Shown: in pieces, positions 38,026 to 50,982 of the stretch
How the letters are laid out: every line of letters starts with the position of its first letter
How positions within the stretch are numbered: the first letter of the stretch is position 1
Assembly: GCF_028618435.1 (NCBI RefSeq)
Contig: NZ_JAQISW010000004.1
Coordinates: 1-64,000 of the forward strand
DNA length: 64,000 nt
DNA from: Bartonella sp. MM73XJBT.G
GTDB lineage: Bacteria > Pseudomonadota > Alphaproteobacteria > Rhizobiales > Rhizobiaceae
Reading direction: 5' to 3'
Position numbers and translations under genes: made by a program
Notes under the pieces: model-generated
What the model saw: the letters and a program-made list of their open reading frames with translations, nothing else
Database searches by the model: none
What the model was told of the DNA's origin: nothing

Positions 38026-39360
38026 ATGAGTCGTTTTTATCTTTCCATAGCGGCCACGGTCGCTATCATAATATCCACAGCAGGAGTAACAGCGAGTTTT
38101 GCGCAGACAAAAATCAGCTTTTGGCACTCTATGAGTGGTGAATTAGGAAAGCAAACTGAAAGTCTCATTAATGATTTTAATGCAAGTCAATCTGAGTATA
38201 AAGTTGTGCCTTCATTTCGCGGCGAATATGAAGAGGGATTGGTTGCACTTATTGCAGCGTTTCGTGGAAAGAAACAGCCCGTGCTTGCCCAAATTTATGA
38301 TGTTGGTACTGGAACTATGATGGCTGCAAAGGGTGCGGTCTATCCATTTTATCAACTTATGGCTGATACAAAACAAGAATTCGATCCTACAGATTATTTT
38401 CCTGCTATTAGCGGTTATTACTCCGATGAACAGGGGCATATGATCTCTATGCCATTCAATATTTCAACTCCAATCCTTTATTATAACAAAGATATCTTTA
38501 AAAAAGCAGGACTTGATCCAGAACGGACTCCTAAAACATGGCAAGATATAGAAGATTTTTCTAAAAAAATTCTTGAGGCTAAAGCGGCAACGTGTGGGTT
38601 TACCATGGCTTATGCAGCACAATGGATTGGGATAGAAAATTTTTCAGCGTTGCATAATGTTCCTTTTGGAACGAAAGAAAATGGCTTCAAAGGGCTTGAT
38701 TCAGAGCTTACATTTAATGGACCTTTACAAGTACGTATGTGGACAGATCTGAAAAGGTGGTCTGATCAAGGTATTTTCCACTATGGTGGCCCTGCAGGTG
38801 CGTTAGATTCAACACCAATGTTTATGGCACAAAACTGTGCAATGTTTATGCAATCTTCAGGATCACATGCTGGAATTGTTTCTGAAGCTCAGTTTAATGT
38901 GGGTGTTGGTATGCTACCGTATTATAAGGATGTAGAAGGCGCACCGCAAAATTCAGTTATTGGGGGAGCTTCTATTTGGGTGTTGAAGGGTCATAACCCA
39001 AAGGAATATGCTGGTGCTGCTGCTTTTCTTAAGTTTCTTTCAAAAACGGAAAACCAAGCAAGGTGGCATCAAGAAACAGGTTATCTTCCAACGACAAAAG
39101 CAACTTATGAATTGAGCAAAGAACAACATTTCTATGAAAAAACGCCAGGGGCTGATATCGCTATCAAACAGATCAATCTTAATCCACCGACAGTTAACTC
39201 GAAAGGGATAAGATTTGGTAATTTACCACAAATCCGTACCATTCTTGATCAAGAGTTGGAAGCTGTTCTTAGAGGCTCAAAAACACCGAAAGATGGTTTA
39301 GATGAGGCCGTTGAACGTGGAAATAAACTTTTGCGTGAATTTGAAAAATCCAATCATTAA
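38026..39360 (+). CDS. ugpB: sn-glycerol-3-phosphate ABC transporter, periplasmic binding protein
   Basis: Captures glycerol-3-phosphate in the periplasm for UgpAE-C. A signal peptide (MSRFYLSIAATVAIIISTAG then VTASFAQ) precedes a family 1 extracellular solute-binding fold: TKISFWHSMSGELGKQTESL, YDVGTGTMMAAKGAVYP, MPFNISTPILYYNKD, and the C-terminal IRTILDQELEAVLRG. At 444 residues it matches UgpB. AAAGGGTG precedes ATG 38026. A terminator between ugpB and ugpA probably makes UgpB more abundant than the membrane subunits. Confidence 0.95.
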   Translation: MSRFYLSIAATVAIIISTAGVTASFAQTKISFWHSMSGELGKQTESLINDFNASQSEYKVVPSFRGEYEEGLVALIAAFRGKKQPVLAQIYDVGTGTMMAAKGAVYPFYQLMADTKQEFDPTDYFPAISGYYSDEQGHMISMPFNISTPILYYNKDIFKKAGLDPERTPKTWQDIEDFSKKILEAKAATCGFTMAYAAQWIGIENFSALHNVPFGTKENGFKGLDSELTFNGPLQVRMWTDLKRWSDQGIFHYGGPAGALDSTPMFMAQNCAMFMQSSGSHAGIVSEAQFNVGVGMLPYYKDVEGAPQNSVIGGASIWVLKGHNPKEYAGAAAFLKFLSKTENQARWHQETGYLPTTKATYELSKEQHFYEKTPGADIAIKQINLNPPTVNSKGIRFGNLPQIRTILDQELEAVLRGSKTPKDGLDEAVERGNKLLREFEKSNH

Positions 39361-39385
39361 TTTCGTTTTTTTGTTAAATATGAAA

Positions 39386-39418
39386 GACTCAACAAAAACA
39401 GTTGAGTCCTTTTTGTTT
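39386..39418 (+). terminator. Intra-operon terminator between ugpB and ugpA
   Basis: GACTCAAC (39386-39393) pairs with GTTGAGTC (39401-39408) around AAAAACA and is followed by CTTTTTGTTT, a textbook intrinsic terminator. Partial read-through would reduce ugpAEC relative to ugpB. Confidence 0.85.
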
Positions 39419-39455
39419 ACCTTTTTAAAGTCTCTACATTTAAAGAGCCCTACGA

Positions 39456-40340
39456 ATGCAAGAAAAACACGCATATTTTAAAAAGAGTCTCCTTTCTTAC
39501 GGATTGCTTTTTCCTCAGCTTCTTGTGACTTTTTTGTTTTTCTTTTGGCCTGCTGCTCAAGCTGTAAAATCATCCTTTGAGCGTGAAGATCCTTTTGGCT
39601 TTACAACAACTTTTATTGGTCTTGAAAATTATTTAACCGTTCTTTCTGATCCTACTTATCGGCAATCACTTCTTACAACCGCAGTATTTTCCATCTCAGT
39701 TACTGTCGTTTCAATGACAATATCACTTCTTTTGGCTGTCTGTGTTGACCGTGTCGTCCGTGCAAAAAAGGCTTATACAATGCTTTTGCTCTGGCCTTAT
39801 GCTGTTGCTCCAGTATTGGCCGGTATATTATGGCTGTTTATCTTTCATCCCGCCATTGGGATTATTCCTTTTCTTCTCGAGAAAGTAGGGGGGCTATGGA
39901 ATTATCGTATTAATGGCACTCAAGCAATGATTCTGATTGTTATTGCGGCTAGCTGGAAACAAATTTCTTACAATTTTCTCTTTTTTCTTACAGGTCTTCA
40001 GTCCATTCCGCGTTCTCAAATAGAAGCAGCAGCCATTGATGGTGCTGGTCCCTTTAAACGATTTTGGACTGTTGTTTTTCCGCAAATTTCACCAACAACA
40101 TTTTTTCTTCTTATCATCAATATCAATTATGTTATGTTTGACACTTTTGGTATTATTGATAACACAACTTCTGGAGGCCCTGCGCGCGCAACAAACACCC
40201 TCGTCTATAAAATATATGACGATGGCTTTAAAAATCAAATAATCGGTGCATCAGCAGCGCAATCAACAATATTGATGTTGATGGTTATTGTCTTAACGTT
40301 TATCCAGTTTCGCTGGATTGAGCGTCGTGTACAATATTAG
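39456..40340 (+). CDS. ugpA: sn-glycerol-3-phosphate ABC transporter permease UgpA
   Basis: Inner-membrane subunit of 294 residues with about six transmembrane helices (the first FPQLLVTFLFFFWPAAQA). The cytoplasmic EAA loop is QIEAAAIDGAGPFKRFWTVV-FPQISP, which contacts the UgpC ATPase. The conserved NTLVYKIYDDGF near the C-terminus is MalF/UgpA-like. It lies between ugpB and ugpE, with ugpE starting 25 bases after its stop. Confidence 0.94.
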   Translation: MQEKHAYFKKSLLSYGLLFPQLLVTFLFFFWPAAQAVKSSFEREDPFGFTTTFIGLENYLTVLSDPTYRQSLLTTAVFSISVTVVSMTISLLLAVCVDRVVRAKKAYTMLLLWPYAVAPVLAGILWLFIFHPAIGIIPFLLEKVGGLWNYRINGTQAMILIVIAASWKQISYNFLFFLTGLQSIPRSQIEAAAIDGAGPFKRFWTVVFPQISPTTFFLLIININYVMFDTFGIIDNTTSGGPARATNTLVYKIYDDGFKNQIIGASAAQSTILMLMVIVLTFIQFRWIERRVQY

Positions 40341-40364
40341 AAAATAAATTATTGGCTGAAAATT

Positions 40365-41216
40365 ATGGTTGAAAATCGCCCTATTCTTAAATTTCTAACT
40401 CATATCACTCTCATTGTTGGTATTATCATTATTTTCTTTCCAGTTTATGTTGCTATTATTGCATCAACCCATAGTTCAGCGGCATTTAATACGGGAATAC
40501 TTCCTCTTTTACCTGGGGAATATGCTCTGGAAAACTATAAAACAATTTTTGGGGATGGGCTTGCACAGCTTGGTCTCCCTAACCTCTGGCCACTCTTAAT
40601 AAATTCACTCATTATGGCTCTAGGGATTAGCATTGGCAAAATTATTATTTCACTTTTGTCTGCTTACGCAATTGTCTACATGCGTTTTCCTTTCCGAAAA
40701 ACTGCTTTTGCTCTTATTTTTGTTACATTGATGCTACCTGTCGAAGTTCGTATTCTTCCAACCTATGAGGTTGTTGCGAAATTGGGGATGATCGACACCT
40801 ATAGCGGAATGATTATCCCACTTATTGCATCCGCAACTGCTACATTTTTATTTCGCCAGTTTTTTTTGACTGTTCCTGATGAACTCTTAGAGGCAGCACG
40901 CGTTGATGGTGCAGGACCATTTAAATTTTTTAAGGATATTCTCCTTCCTCTCAGCAAAAGCAATATCGCTGCTTTATTTATCATTATGTTCATTTATGGA
41001 TGGATACAATATCTCTGGCCTCTTATCATAACAACGGATCAAAATCATCAAACGATCCTTATTATTTTAAAACAGCTTATTGTTGAATCATTACAACATG
41101 ATCCTCAATGGAATATCCTTATGGCAGTATCGGTCGTTGCCATGGTACCACCTGTTCTTGTTATTGTCTTCATGCAACGGCTTTTTATCAAAGGCCTTAT
41201 TGAAACGGAGAAGTAA
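40365..41216 (+). CDS. ugpE: sn-glycerol-3-phosphate ABC transporter permease UgpE
   Basis: Second inner-membrane subunit, 283 residues, about six helices (first: [20 protein letters not shown]). The EAA loop is [20 protein letters not shown], followed by LPLSKSN, and [18 protein letters not shown] is typical of the UgpE/MalG group. ATG 40365 starts after the ugpA stop; ugpC begins 3 bases after the ugpE stop, so the three are translationally close and surely one operon. Confidence 0.94.
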   Translation: MVENRPILKFLTHITLIVGIIIIFFPVYVAIIASTHSSAAFNTGILPLLPGEYALENYKTIFGDGLAQLGLPNLWPLLINSLIMALGISIGKIIISLLSAYAIVYMRFPFRKTAFALIFVTLMLPVEVRILPTYEVVAKLGMIDTYSGMIIPLIASATATFLFRQFFLTVPDELLEAARVDGAGPFKFFKDILLPLSKSNIAALFIIMFIYGWIQYLWPLIITTDQNHQTILIILKQLIVESLQHDPQWNILMAVSVVAMVPPVLVIVFMQRLFIKGLIETEK

Positions 41217-41218
41217 TT

Positions 41219-42265
41219 GTGGCCACAATCCAGTTATCAAATATAAAAAAACAGTATGACAACGGCATTATGGTCATTGATGACTTAAACTTAACTGTTG
41301 CTGATAAAGAACTTCTTGTTCTTGTTGGTCCTTCAGGATGTGGAAAGTCAACTTTGTTACGTATTATTGCAGGACTTGAACAAGTCACCTCAGGTGAACT
41401 GTGTATTGATAACGAACGAATCAATGATCGTGAGCCAGCTGATCGTGATATTGCGATGGTTTTTCAAAATTATGCCCTTTACCCCCATATGACAGTTCGC
41501 GGAAACCTAGAATATGGTCTTAAAAATCGTAAAACGCCTAAAGAAGAAATAAAAAAACGCATTGCACATGCTGCAAAGCTTTTGGAGATAGAGCCATTTC
41601 TTGATCGTAAACCGCGACAATTATCAGGAGGACAACGCCAGCGTGTTGCAATGGGACGTGTAATTGTACGTCAACCCCGTGTTTTTCTCTTTGATGAACC
41701 TCTTTCCAACCTTGATGCAAAATTACGGGCACAGATGTGTATTGAGATAAAAACGCTACAGCGTTCATTAGGAACAACCAGCGTCTATGTTACCCATGAT
41801 CAACTAGAAGCTATGACATTAGCCGATAGAATTGTCGTTTTGAATAAGGGAGCCATCGAGCAAATTGGAACACCAATGGAAATTTACGATACTCCAGCAA
41901 GCATATTTGTTGCTGATTTTATTGGTTCTCCTCCTATGAATTTTCTTGATCGTTATATCTTAGAACAACATTTAGGGCATTCATTTTCTTATAGCGAAGA
42001 AACGGATTTTTTAGCTTTCAGACCTGAAATAATCTTATTGGGTGAACACCCAGATAAAGGACCTGTTTTCCACACACAAATTGAGCTTATAAAGCCAATC
42101 GGAACAGGTTGCCATGTTTTAACACGTTGGAATGATATCATTTTTACGATTGAAATAAAAGAACGTTTGACACACGACTATGGTCAAAAACTAAGTTTCA
42201 CTGTAGCTCATCAAGATTTTCATACCTTTAACAAAAACACTGGAAAGCGCACAAGGAATAAGTAA
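41219..42265 (+). CDS. ugpC: sn-glycerol-3-phosphate ABC transporter ATP-binding protein UgpC
   Basis: ATPase of the Ugp importer (MalK-type, 348 residues). Walker [13 protein letters not shown]-loop [11 protein letters not shown], signature [13 protein letters not shown], Walker [13 protein letters not shown] and switch His VYVTHDQ are all intact. The C-terminal ~110 residues form the TOBE/OB regulatory domain ([14 protein letters not shown]), which in E. coli binds regulators. The start is GTG 41219 ([13 protein letters not shown]), with GGAGAAG 5-10 bases upstream. No terminator was identified after it. Confidence 0.94.
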   Translation: MATIQLSNIKKQYDNGIMVIDDLNLTVADKELLVLVGPSGCGKSTLLRIIAGLEQVTSGELCIDNERINDREPADRDIAMVFQNYALYPHMTVRGNLEYGLKNRKTPKEEIKKRIAHAAKLLEIEPFLDRKPRQLSGGQRQRVAMGRVIVRQPRVFLFDEPLSNLDAKLRAQMCIEIKTLQRSLGTTSVYVTHDQLEAMTLADRIVVLNKGAIEQIGTPMEIYDTPASIFVADFIGSPPMNFLDRYILEQHLGHSFSYSEETDFLAFRPEIILLGEHPDKGPVFHTQIELIKPIGTGCHVLTRWNDIIFTIEIKERLTHDYGQKLSFTVAHQDFHTFNKNTGKRTRNK

Positions 42266-43134
42266 ACATTAATTGATGTGACAAGACTTTCTTTTATGCG
42301 GCATCATGATAGTGTTATGTTTTTAGCGCTCTCTATTACATTCATAAAATCAACGTGTAACCGATGAGATTAAAAAATTAAAAGTTTTTGTAATGATCCA
42401 TTGTTACATAATAGCGAGAATATCGAAATACTCATATGAAGAAATTTTATCTTTTTACATTCATAAGAAGAATATTATATTTTGAATATAATAAAGTTTT
42501 TTCATTTTAGAACACATCAATAGGTAAGAACTGTTTACAAACCATATTTTCTCTCATTTTTAAATGAAATTTATTTATAAAAACAATATGTTATGATTTT
42601 TTCTAAGGTGATAATTTATGTCTTTTATAAAAAATGAATAAGAAAAATAATAGAGAGAAAATTACTCACAAATGGTGGCATTAAATCCCCCATATCTTAG
42701 CTTTGATGGGTGATATAAAAAATTCATTTTATTCCTAAAAAAGCGACGATGTTCTGAATATCTTGTACAAAAATAGGAACATCTTGCTTAACGGCAGTAT
42801 ATTGATTTATAATCATAATTCACGGTTTTGTGTATTGAGTAAGAATTTCGAATACCATAAGATTCTCTCATTTCAAATCTCTTTACCTTGAATCGATCAA
42901 AATCAGTTGCTTACGCGTCAAAAGCGGGGCTGGCGTGTGGATAAAAAACTATTAAGAAAGAATTAAAAATGCTTTCTATGAATTAATTCAAGTGTTGAGA
43001 ATTATAGCAAAAGAAACATTGGAAAATAGAAAAATAATACTCGCGGTTTGGGCACGATGAAGTAATAACTCCAATTATGACTTTATTTACCTGAACATTT
43101 ATAGGATATAAGTTTTCTTCTATAAAAATATTTT
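42266..43134. other. 870-bp spacer after ugpC
   Basis: AT-rich, without any supported gene. It holds copy B of the intergenic repeat (42889-42959) and a weak TTTATAG/CTATAAA hairpin (about 43099-43128) just beyond the 3' end of the minus-strand zinc operon. No clear terminator was found for ugpC. Confidence 0.45.
42889..42959. repeat. Intergenic repeat copy B (pair of 37215-37297)
   Basis: Right part starts AAGCGGGGCTGGCGTG and continues GATAAAAAACTATTAAGAAA, same orientation as copy A. The two copies bracket the ugpBAEC operon. Confidence 0.55.
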
Positions 43135-44055
43135 TTAATGTTTTGTGATGGCATCAATAATAGTATTCACATTATGCTTCATCATATCGAGATAAGTTGC
43201 AGCAGGGCCATTTTCGTTTGACAATGCATCAGAATAAAGGGTTCCACCAATTTTTAAACCTGTTTCTTTTGAAATTTGTTTTATGAGACGAGGATTAGAG
43301 ATATTTTCAACGAACAAAGCTGCTGCCTTATTTGCTTTAATTTGTTTGATAATTTTAGCAACATCAGCTGCGGTTGCTTCAGTTTCTGTTGAAGCGCTTT
43401 GGGGGGCTAAGATAGTGAAGCCATATTCTTTGGCAAAATAGCCAAAAGCGTCATGAGATGTAATAATGACACGTTTATCTTTAGGGATTGTGTCAATTTT
43501 TATTTTTAGGGCATCTTGTACTGTTTTAAGCTTTTTGATGTAGGTTTCTGCATTTTTATTGTATCGAGTACAAGATTGTGGGTCAACTTTACAAAAAGCA
43601 ACAGCGATATTCTTCACATAGATTTCGGCATTGGGAATTGTTTGCCAAGCATGTGGATCAATAACGCTGTGATGATGGTGATGGGCATCATGTTCTTGAT
43701 TTTTCATTTCGAGGGGGGGAATGTTAGCACTAACCTCGACAAGGAGTGCTCTTGTCCCGCTTGCTGTGATGAGACGGTCAATGAATCCCTCTAAATGAAG
43801 TCCATTGATAAAAATAATCTGAGCATTTCTAAGAGCTTGAGCATCATGAGGGGTAGGTTCATAAGTGTGGCTATTCGCATTGGGTCCTACAAAAGTGGTC
43901 ATAGAGATATTATTGCCTCCTACATTTTTGACTAAATCGGCAAGAATAGAAAAGCTTACAACAACTTTTATTTTATTGTGTGCAGAAGCAGGAAAGGGAG
44001 AAAGGGCAAATAATAAAACACTCAGCAGAACAAATTTTTGAGTAAACTTAGGCAT
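43135..44055 (-). CDS. znuA: Zinc ABC transporter substrate-binding protein (ZnuA/AztC cluster A-I)
   Basis: Periplasmic metal-binding protein of 306 residues with a signal peptide (FVLLSVLLFALSPFPASA). Cluster A-I ligands are visible: His in GPNANSHTYEPTP, a His-rich loop HDAHHHHHSVIDPHAW characteristic of zinc binders, His in ITSHDAFGYFA, and the Asp region LYSDALS. Such His-rich loops distinguish zinc from manganese proteins in most cases. It is last in the minus-strand operon znuC-znuB-znuA, 9 bases after znuB, under the Zur-like boxes at 45721-45775. The operon may be of the AztABC subtype, but the role is the same. Confidence 0.9.
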   Translation of the reverse strand: MPKFTQKFVLLSVLLFALSPFPASAHNKIKVVVSFSILADLVKNVGGNNISMTTFVGPNANSHTYEPTPHDAQALRNAQIIFINGLHLEGFIDRLITASGTRALLVEVSANIPPLEMKNQEHDAHHHHHSVIDPHAWQTIPNAEIYVKNIAVAFCKVDPQSCTRYNKNAETYIKKLKTVQDALKIKIDTIPKDKRVIITSHDAFGYFAKEYGFTILAPQSASTETEATAADVAKIIKQIKANKAAALFVENISNPRLIKQISKETGLKIGGTLYSDALSNENGPAATYLDMMKHNVNTIIDAITKH

Positions 44056-44064
44056 CTTTTTTCT

Positions 44065-44934
44065 TTAAAGTGAGGAAGTATAAAAAAGGTGGGGAAACCG
44101 TGTTACAATAAAACCGCGTGGACTTATAAGGCAGGAAATAAGATAAATAAATCCTGCGGCAATGATGATAGCAGGGCCAGAGGGCAGCGAGAGATGAAAA
44201 GAAAGCAGAAGACCACATACGCTAGAAATGATTCCAAAAAGAGTGGAAAGCACGCAAATAGGGACTAAGTGTGAAAACCAAAAACGGGCTGTAATCGCTG
44301 GAATCATCATAATACCAACGGAAAGTAATGTTCCAAGCGACTGAAAGCCTCCAACCAGATTCAACACCACAAGTCCAAGCAATGAAATATGAATATATTT
44401 ACTCAATGGAGAAAGTGATTTAAAAAAGAGAGGGTCAAAGCTTTCTAAGACAAGCGCACGCCAAAAAATAAAAAGGCAGCAGAGTGTGATCAGCATTATG
44501 ATAGTGATCAGCCAAAGAGCTTGTGTATCAATTGCTAGAACTGATCCAAATAAGAGATGAAGCAGTTCAATGGTTGAATCTTTCAGGGAAATAATAATGA
44601 CACCTGCTGCAAGTGCAATAAGATAAAAGACGGTCATGGATGCATCTTCTTTCTGAAAGCTATTGCGTGAAATTAAAACGGTTGCTAAAGCAACAATAAG
44701 GCCGGCGAAAATACCCCCAAGTGTCATAGATATGAGTGAAAAGCCGCAAATGAGAAAAGCAGTTGCAACACCAGGAAGAATGGCATGAGAGATAGCATCT
44801 CCTGTCAAACTCATTCCACGGAGCATTAAAAATACACCAACAGGACAAGCGCTCATAGAGAGGAGAATAGAGCCGATAAGGGCATTTTGCATAAAGTGGA
44901 AATCAACAAAGGGGGCGAGGAAAAATGCATACAC
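44065..44934 (-). CDS. znuB: Zinc ABC transporter permease (ZnuB/AztB, ABC-3 family)
   Basis: Inner-membrane permease of 289 residues with seven to eight hydrophobic segments. The ABC-3 signature appears as FLMLRGMSLTGDAISHAILP, with the C-terminal GGFQSLGTLLSVGIMMIPAI. The phrase MSLTGDAISHAILPG is closest by recall to AztB-type permeases. The frame opens with GTG 44934, 3 bases after the znuC stop; the internal ATG 44892 would trim 14 residues, and neither has a clear ribosome-binding site. Confidence 0.88.
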   Translation of the reverse strand: MYAFFLAPFVDFHFMQNALIGSILLSMSACPVGVFLMLRGMSLTGDAISHAILPGVATAFLICGFSLISMTLGGIFAGLIVALATVLISRNSFQKEDASMTVFYLIALAAGVIIISLKDSTIELLHLLFGSVLAIDTQALWLITIIMLITLCCLFIFWRALVLESFDPLFFKSLSPLSKYIHISLLGLVVLNLVGGFQSLGTLLSVGIMMIPAITARFWFSHLVPICVLSTLFGIISSVCGLLLSFHLSLPSGPAIIIAAGFIYLISCLISPRGFIVTRFPHLFYTSSL

Positions 44935-44937
44935 GTC

Positions 44938-45690
44938 TTATAACCTAAGAAAGAGAGAATCATTAATAGGAAGGAGGCGCTTTCGTGCACGAATACATAA
45001 AGGGTTAGCGGTGAGAGGGGGCATAACGTGGTGAATGGTATTGTCGAGAAACTGTGTTGTTTCTCCATAAAAGGCGTTTTGTTGATTAATTTGAATCATT
45101 TGAGGAAAAAACTCTCGCACGACAAGAGGATCATGGAGTGCTGTGAGAACTGTGCGTCCTTGCTGTTGCCAGTACGAGATCAGTGTAAGAAGGTCTTTTT
45201 GAGTATTGCGATCGATACCATTGAAAGGTTCGTCAAGCAATATAATATCAGCATCTTGGACAATGATACGTGCAAAAAGGGCGCGTTGTAATTGCCCACC
45301 TGATAATGTTTCAAGCGAACGGCTAGCAAGTGCTGTGAGCCCAACCATTTCAAGTGCATTCTGAATCTTAGACTCATAAGGGCGCTGGTTTTTCCATAAT
45401 CCACAAAAAGACCATAGTCCTGTTTTTATAAGTGTTTTCACATCAATTGGAAATGTTTGATCGATATCACACTGCTGAGAAAGATAAGCGGTCCGACTGT
45501 TTTTCGGCTTTGTAACTTTACCTTTGAGAGGTTTAATCAACCCAGCGATGGCTTTTAGCAATGTTGATTTTCCAGCACCATTATCACCTGTGATTGCGAC
45601 CAGTGAACCCGCTTTTAATTTTGCTGAAAAACCTTTGATCGCTATTCTATTCCCATAGCCTAGTGTTGTCTTTTTAAAGTGCAGTTCCAT
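44938..45690 (-). CDS. znuC: Zinc ABC transporter ATP-binding protein (ZnuC/AztA)
   Basis: ATPase of 250 residues: Walker A TGDNGAGKSTLLKAIAGL, signature LSGGQLQRALFARI, Walker B IILLDEPFNGID, switch His TALHDP. The segment YLSQQCDIDQTFPIDVKTLI is very like AztA proteins (QQ...IDRSFP pattern), which supports zinc as the substrate. First gene of the operon; the double inverted repeat at 45721-45775 lies 31-85 bases upstream of its ATG. Confidence 0.9.
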   Translation of the reverse strand: MELHFKKTTLGYGNRIAIKGFSAKLKAGSLVAITGDNGAGKSTLLKAIAGLIKPLKGKVTKPKNSRTAYLSQQCDIDQTFPIDVKTLIKTGLWSFCGLWKNQRPYESKIQNALEMVGLTALASRSLETLSGGQLQRALFARIIVQDADIILLDEPFNGIDRNTQKDLLTLISYWQQQGRTVLTALHDPLVVREFFPQMIQINQQNAFYGETTQFLDNTIHHVMPPLTANPLCIRARKRLLPINDSLFLRL

Positions 45691-45720
45691 AACTTATACC
45701 ATCTTTGCTTATTATTTTAG

Positions 45721-45775
45721 AAACTATGTAATAATATAACGTTTGTCAATAAAATGTTATATTATTACATAGTTT
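45721..45775 (-). promoter_or_regulatory. Paired Zur-like boxes in a 20-bp perfect inverted repeat upstream of znuCBA
   Basis: AAACTATGTAATAATATAAC (45721-45740) and its exact complement GTTATATTATTACATAGTTT (45756-45775) are separated by 15 bases. Each arm on its own matches the proteobacterial Zur pattern (ATGTTATAnTATAACAT) well: the right arm reads AAATGTTATATTATTACAT with its left flank. Two Zur dimers could bind side by side in opposite orientation and block the znuC promoter when zinc is plentiful. An RNA hairpin role is less likely, because the repeat lies upstream of the operon and is nearly all A-T. Confidence 0.7.
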
Positions 45776-45857
45776 TTAGAGCTGAATATTTTAGTGGGAA
45801 GATCGTGGACAATTCAAAATAATCGTCGAATTCTCCTTGACGAAAGAGAGAGAGTAT

Positions 45858-45873
45858 ATACTATATATAGTAT
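45858..45873 (+). promoter_or_regulatory. NrdR-box-like 16-bp palindrome
   Basis: ATACTATATATAGTAT is perfectly self-complementary and keeps the NrdR core CWATATATWG; it differs from the consensus ACACWATATATWGTGT at one position in each half. It lies about 500 bases upstream of nrdH, unusually far. No second box at the typical 31-base spacing was found on either side. Confidence 0.45.
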
Positions 45874-46378
45874 CAAAATGATTGGTGATTCTAAATAAGC
45901 ACAAGAGAGGGTATTAGTGTGTTTCGTTTGGTATCTAAGTTATTTCCAATGTTATTGTAAAATTATTGAGCAAGGGTATAGCGATATTCTTGCTGAAGTG
46001 TTTCTTTTGGAAGGATTTCCTTTCATTTTTGTAATTGATTTTTGCCGTAAAAGAGTAAAACAGAACTCTTGAAAGCGGCGGTTTAGAACGTTAGTTTTTA
46101 GACAGCAGGAGGGAATTGTTTGCCAAGCAAAAGATTGTTTTATAACTGGGGGATCCCATTTAAGTTGTGGAATAATCTCTTATTCTCATCATAGTCTTTG
46201 AAGTTATTTGATGAGGGATTCTGTTATGTTCGGGAATCTGTGTGCTATTTGAAAACAACCACACATTTTACGTACAATTTCTGTTGTTTGTTATTCTTGA
46301 GTATTTATAAAATTATTAGAAAACTATTAGATTGACTCTTTTAGGGTTGATTGTTTTGAATTGTGAAAGTTGAAGAAA
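45874..46378 (+). other. 500-bp leader region upstream of nrdH
   Basis: A 51-codon frame (GTG 45917 to TGA 46070-46072) has GAGAGGG five bases upstream but its product (MCFVWYLSYFQCYCKIIEQG at the start) is unrecognised and probably chance. A loose AAACAAC/GTTGTTT pair occurs at about 46254-46296. No riboswitch pattern was recognised. The stretch may be a long 5' leader of the nrd transcript. Confidence 0.35.
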
Positions 46379-46603
46379 ATGTCGATCACTATCTATAGCA
46401 AACCATCTTGTGTTCAATGTGATGCTACACGCCGTGCTTTTGATGCAAAAGGTATTCATTATCGTGTTGTGGATATTTCCCGTGATGAACAAGCCTATAG
46501 TTTTGTTCAATCTCTGGGGTATCGCCAGGTTCCTGTCGTCGTTTGTGGTGAAAATCATTGGTCTGGTTTTAGACCAGATATGATTAGTGGTCTTTGTATT
46601 TAA
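46379..46603 (+). CDS. nrdH: Glutaredoxin-like protein NrdH
   Basis: Small thiol-redox protein of 74 residues that reduces the class Ib ribonucleotide reductase. The active site is CVQC (residues 11-14 in [19 protein letters not shown]), then [19 protein letters not shown], the NrdH-type C-terminal pattern (WSGFRPD). ATG 46379 is the family start; an in-frame TTG lies 9 bases upstream. The stop TAA overlaps the nrdI ATG (TAATG), typical of the coupled nrdHIEF operon. Confidence 0.95.
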   Translation: MSITIYSKPSCVQCDATRRAFDAKGIHYRVVDISRDEQAYSFVQSLGYRQVPVVVCGENHWSGFRPDMISGLCI

Positions 46604-46982
46604 TGGGACTTATTGTTTATTATTCGAGTGCTACGGGTAATACTGAACATTTTGTTTCACAGCTTGGTCAAAAACTTTTTAAAATTGATAAGAAAAAACC
46701 ATCTGTGTTGGTTGGTGAGCCTTATGTGTTGGCTGTTCCGACTTATGCAGATGGTGAAGGCAGAGGAGCTGTGCCAAAAGCAGTTATTCATTTCCTCAAT
46801 GAAAGTGAGAACCGCAAATTCATTCGTGGTGTCATTGGTGGTGGGAATCGTAATTTTGGTCGCTATTATAATTTAGCAAGCAAGATCATTTCTGAAAAAT
46901 GTTGTGTGCCTTGCCTTTATCGTTTTGAGTTACGTGGAACTGATGAAGACGTTATTTGTGTAAAAAAGGGATTGGAAAGATT

Positions 46983-47001
<19 letters not shown>
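46603..47001 (+). CDS. nrdI: Flavodoxin-like NrdI
   Basis: Flavoprotein that supplies the oxidant for assembly of the Mn(III)2-tyrosyl radical in NrdF. The FMN phosphate loop [13 protein letters not shown] is typical, followed by [17 protein letters not shown] and [17 protein letters not shown] 46603 overlaps the nrdH stop. The 132-residue length is standard. Its presence argues for a manganese cofactor in the reductase. Confidence 0.95.

Positions 47002-50978
<3,977 letters not shown>

Positions 50979-50982
<4 letters not shown>

Noticed and set aside
45917-46072. 51-codon frame between the NrdR-like palindrome and nrdH, with GAGAGGG before a GTG
   Set aside because: Product unrecognised and Cys/Phe-rich as expected of AT-rich spacer; the ribosome-binding match alone is not enough.
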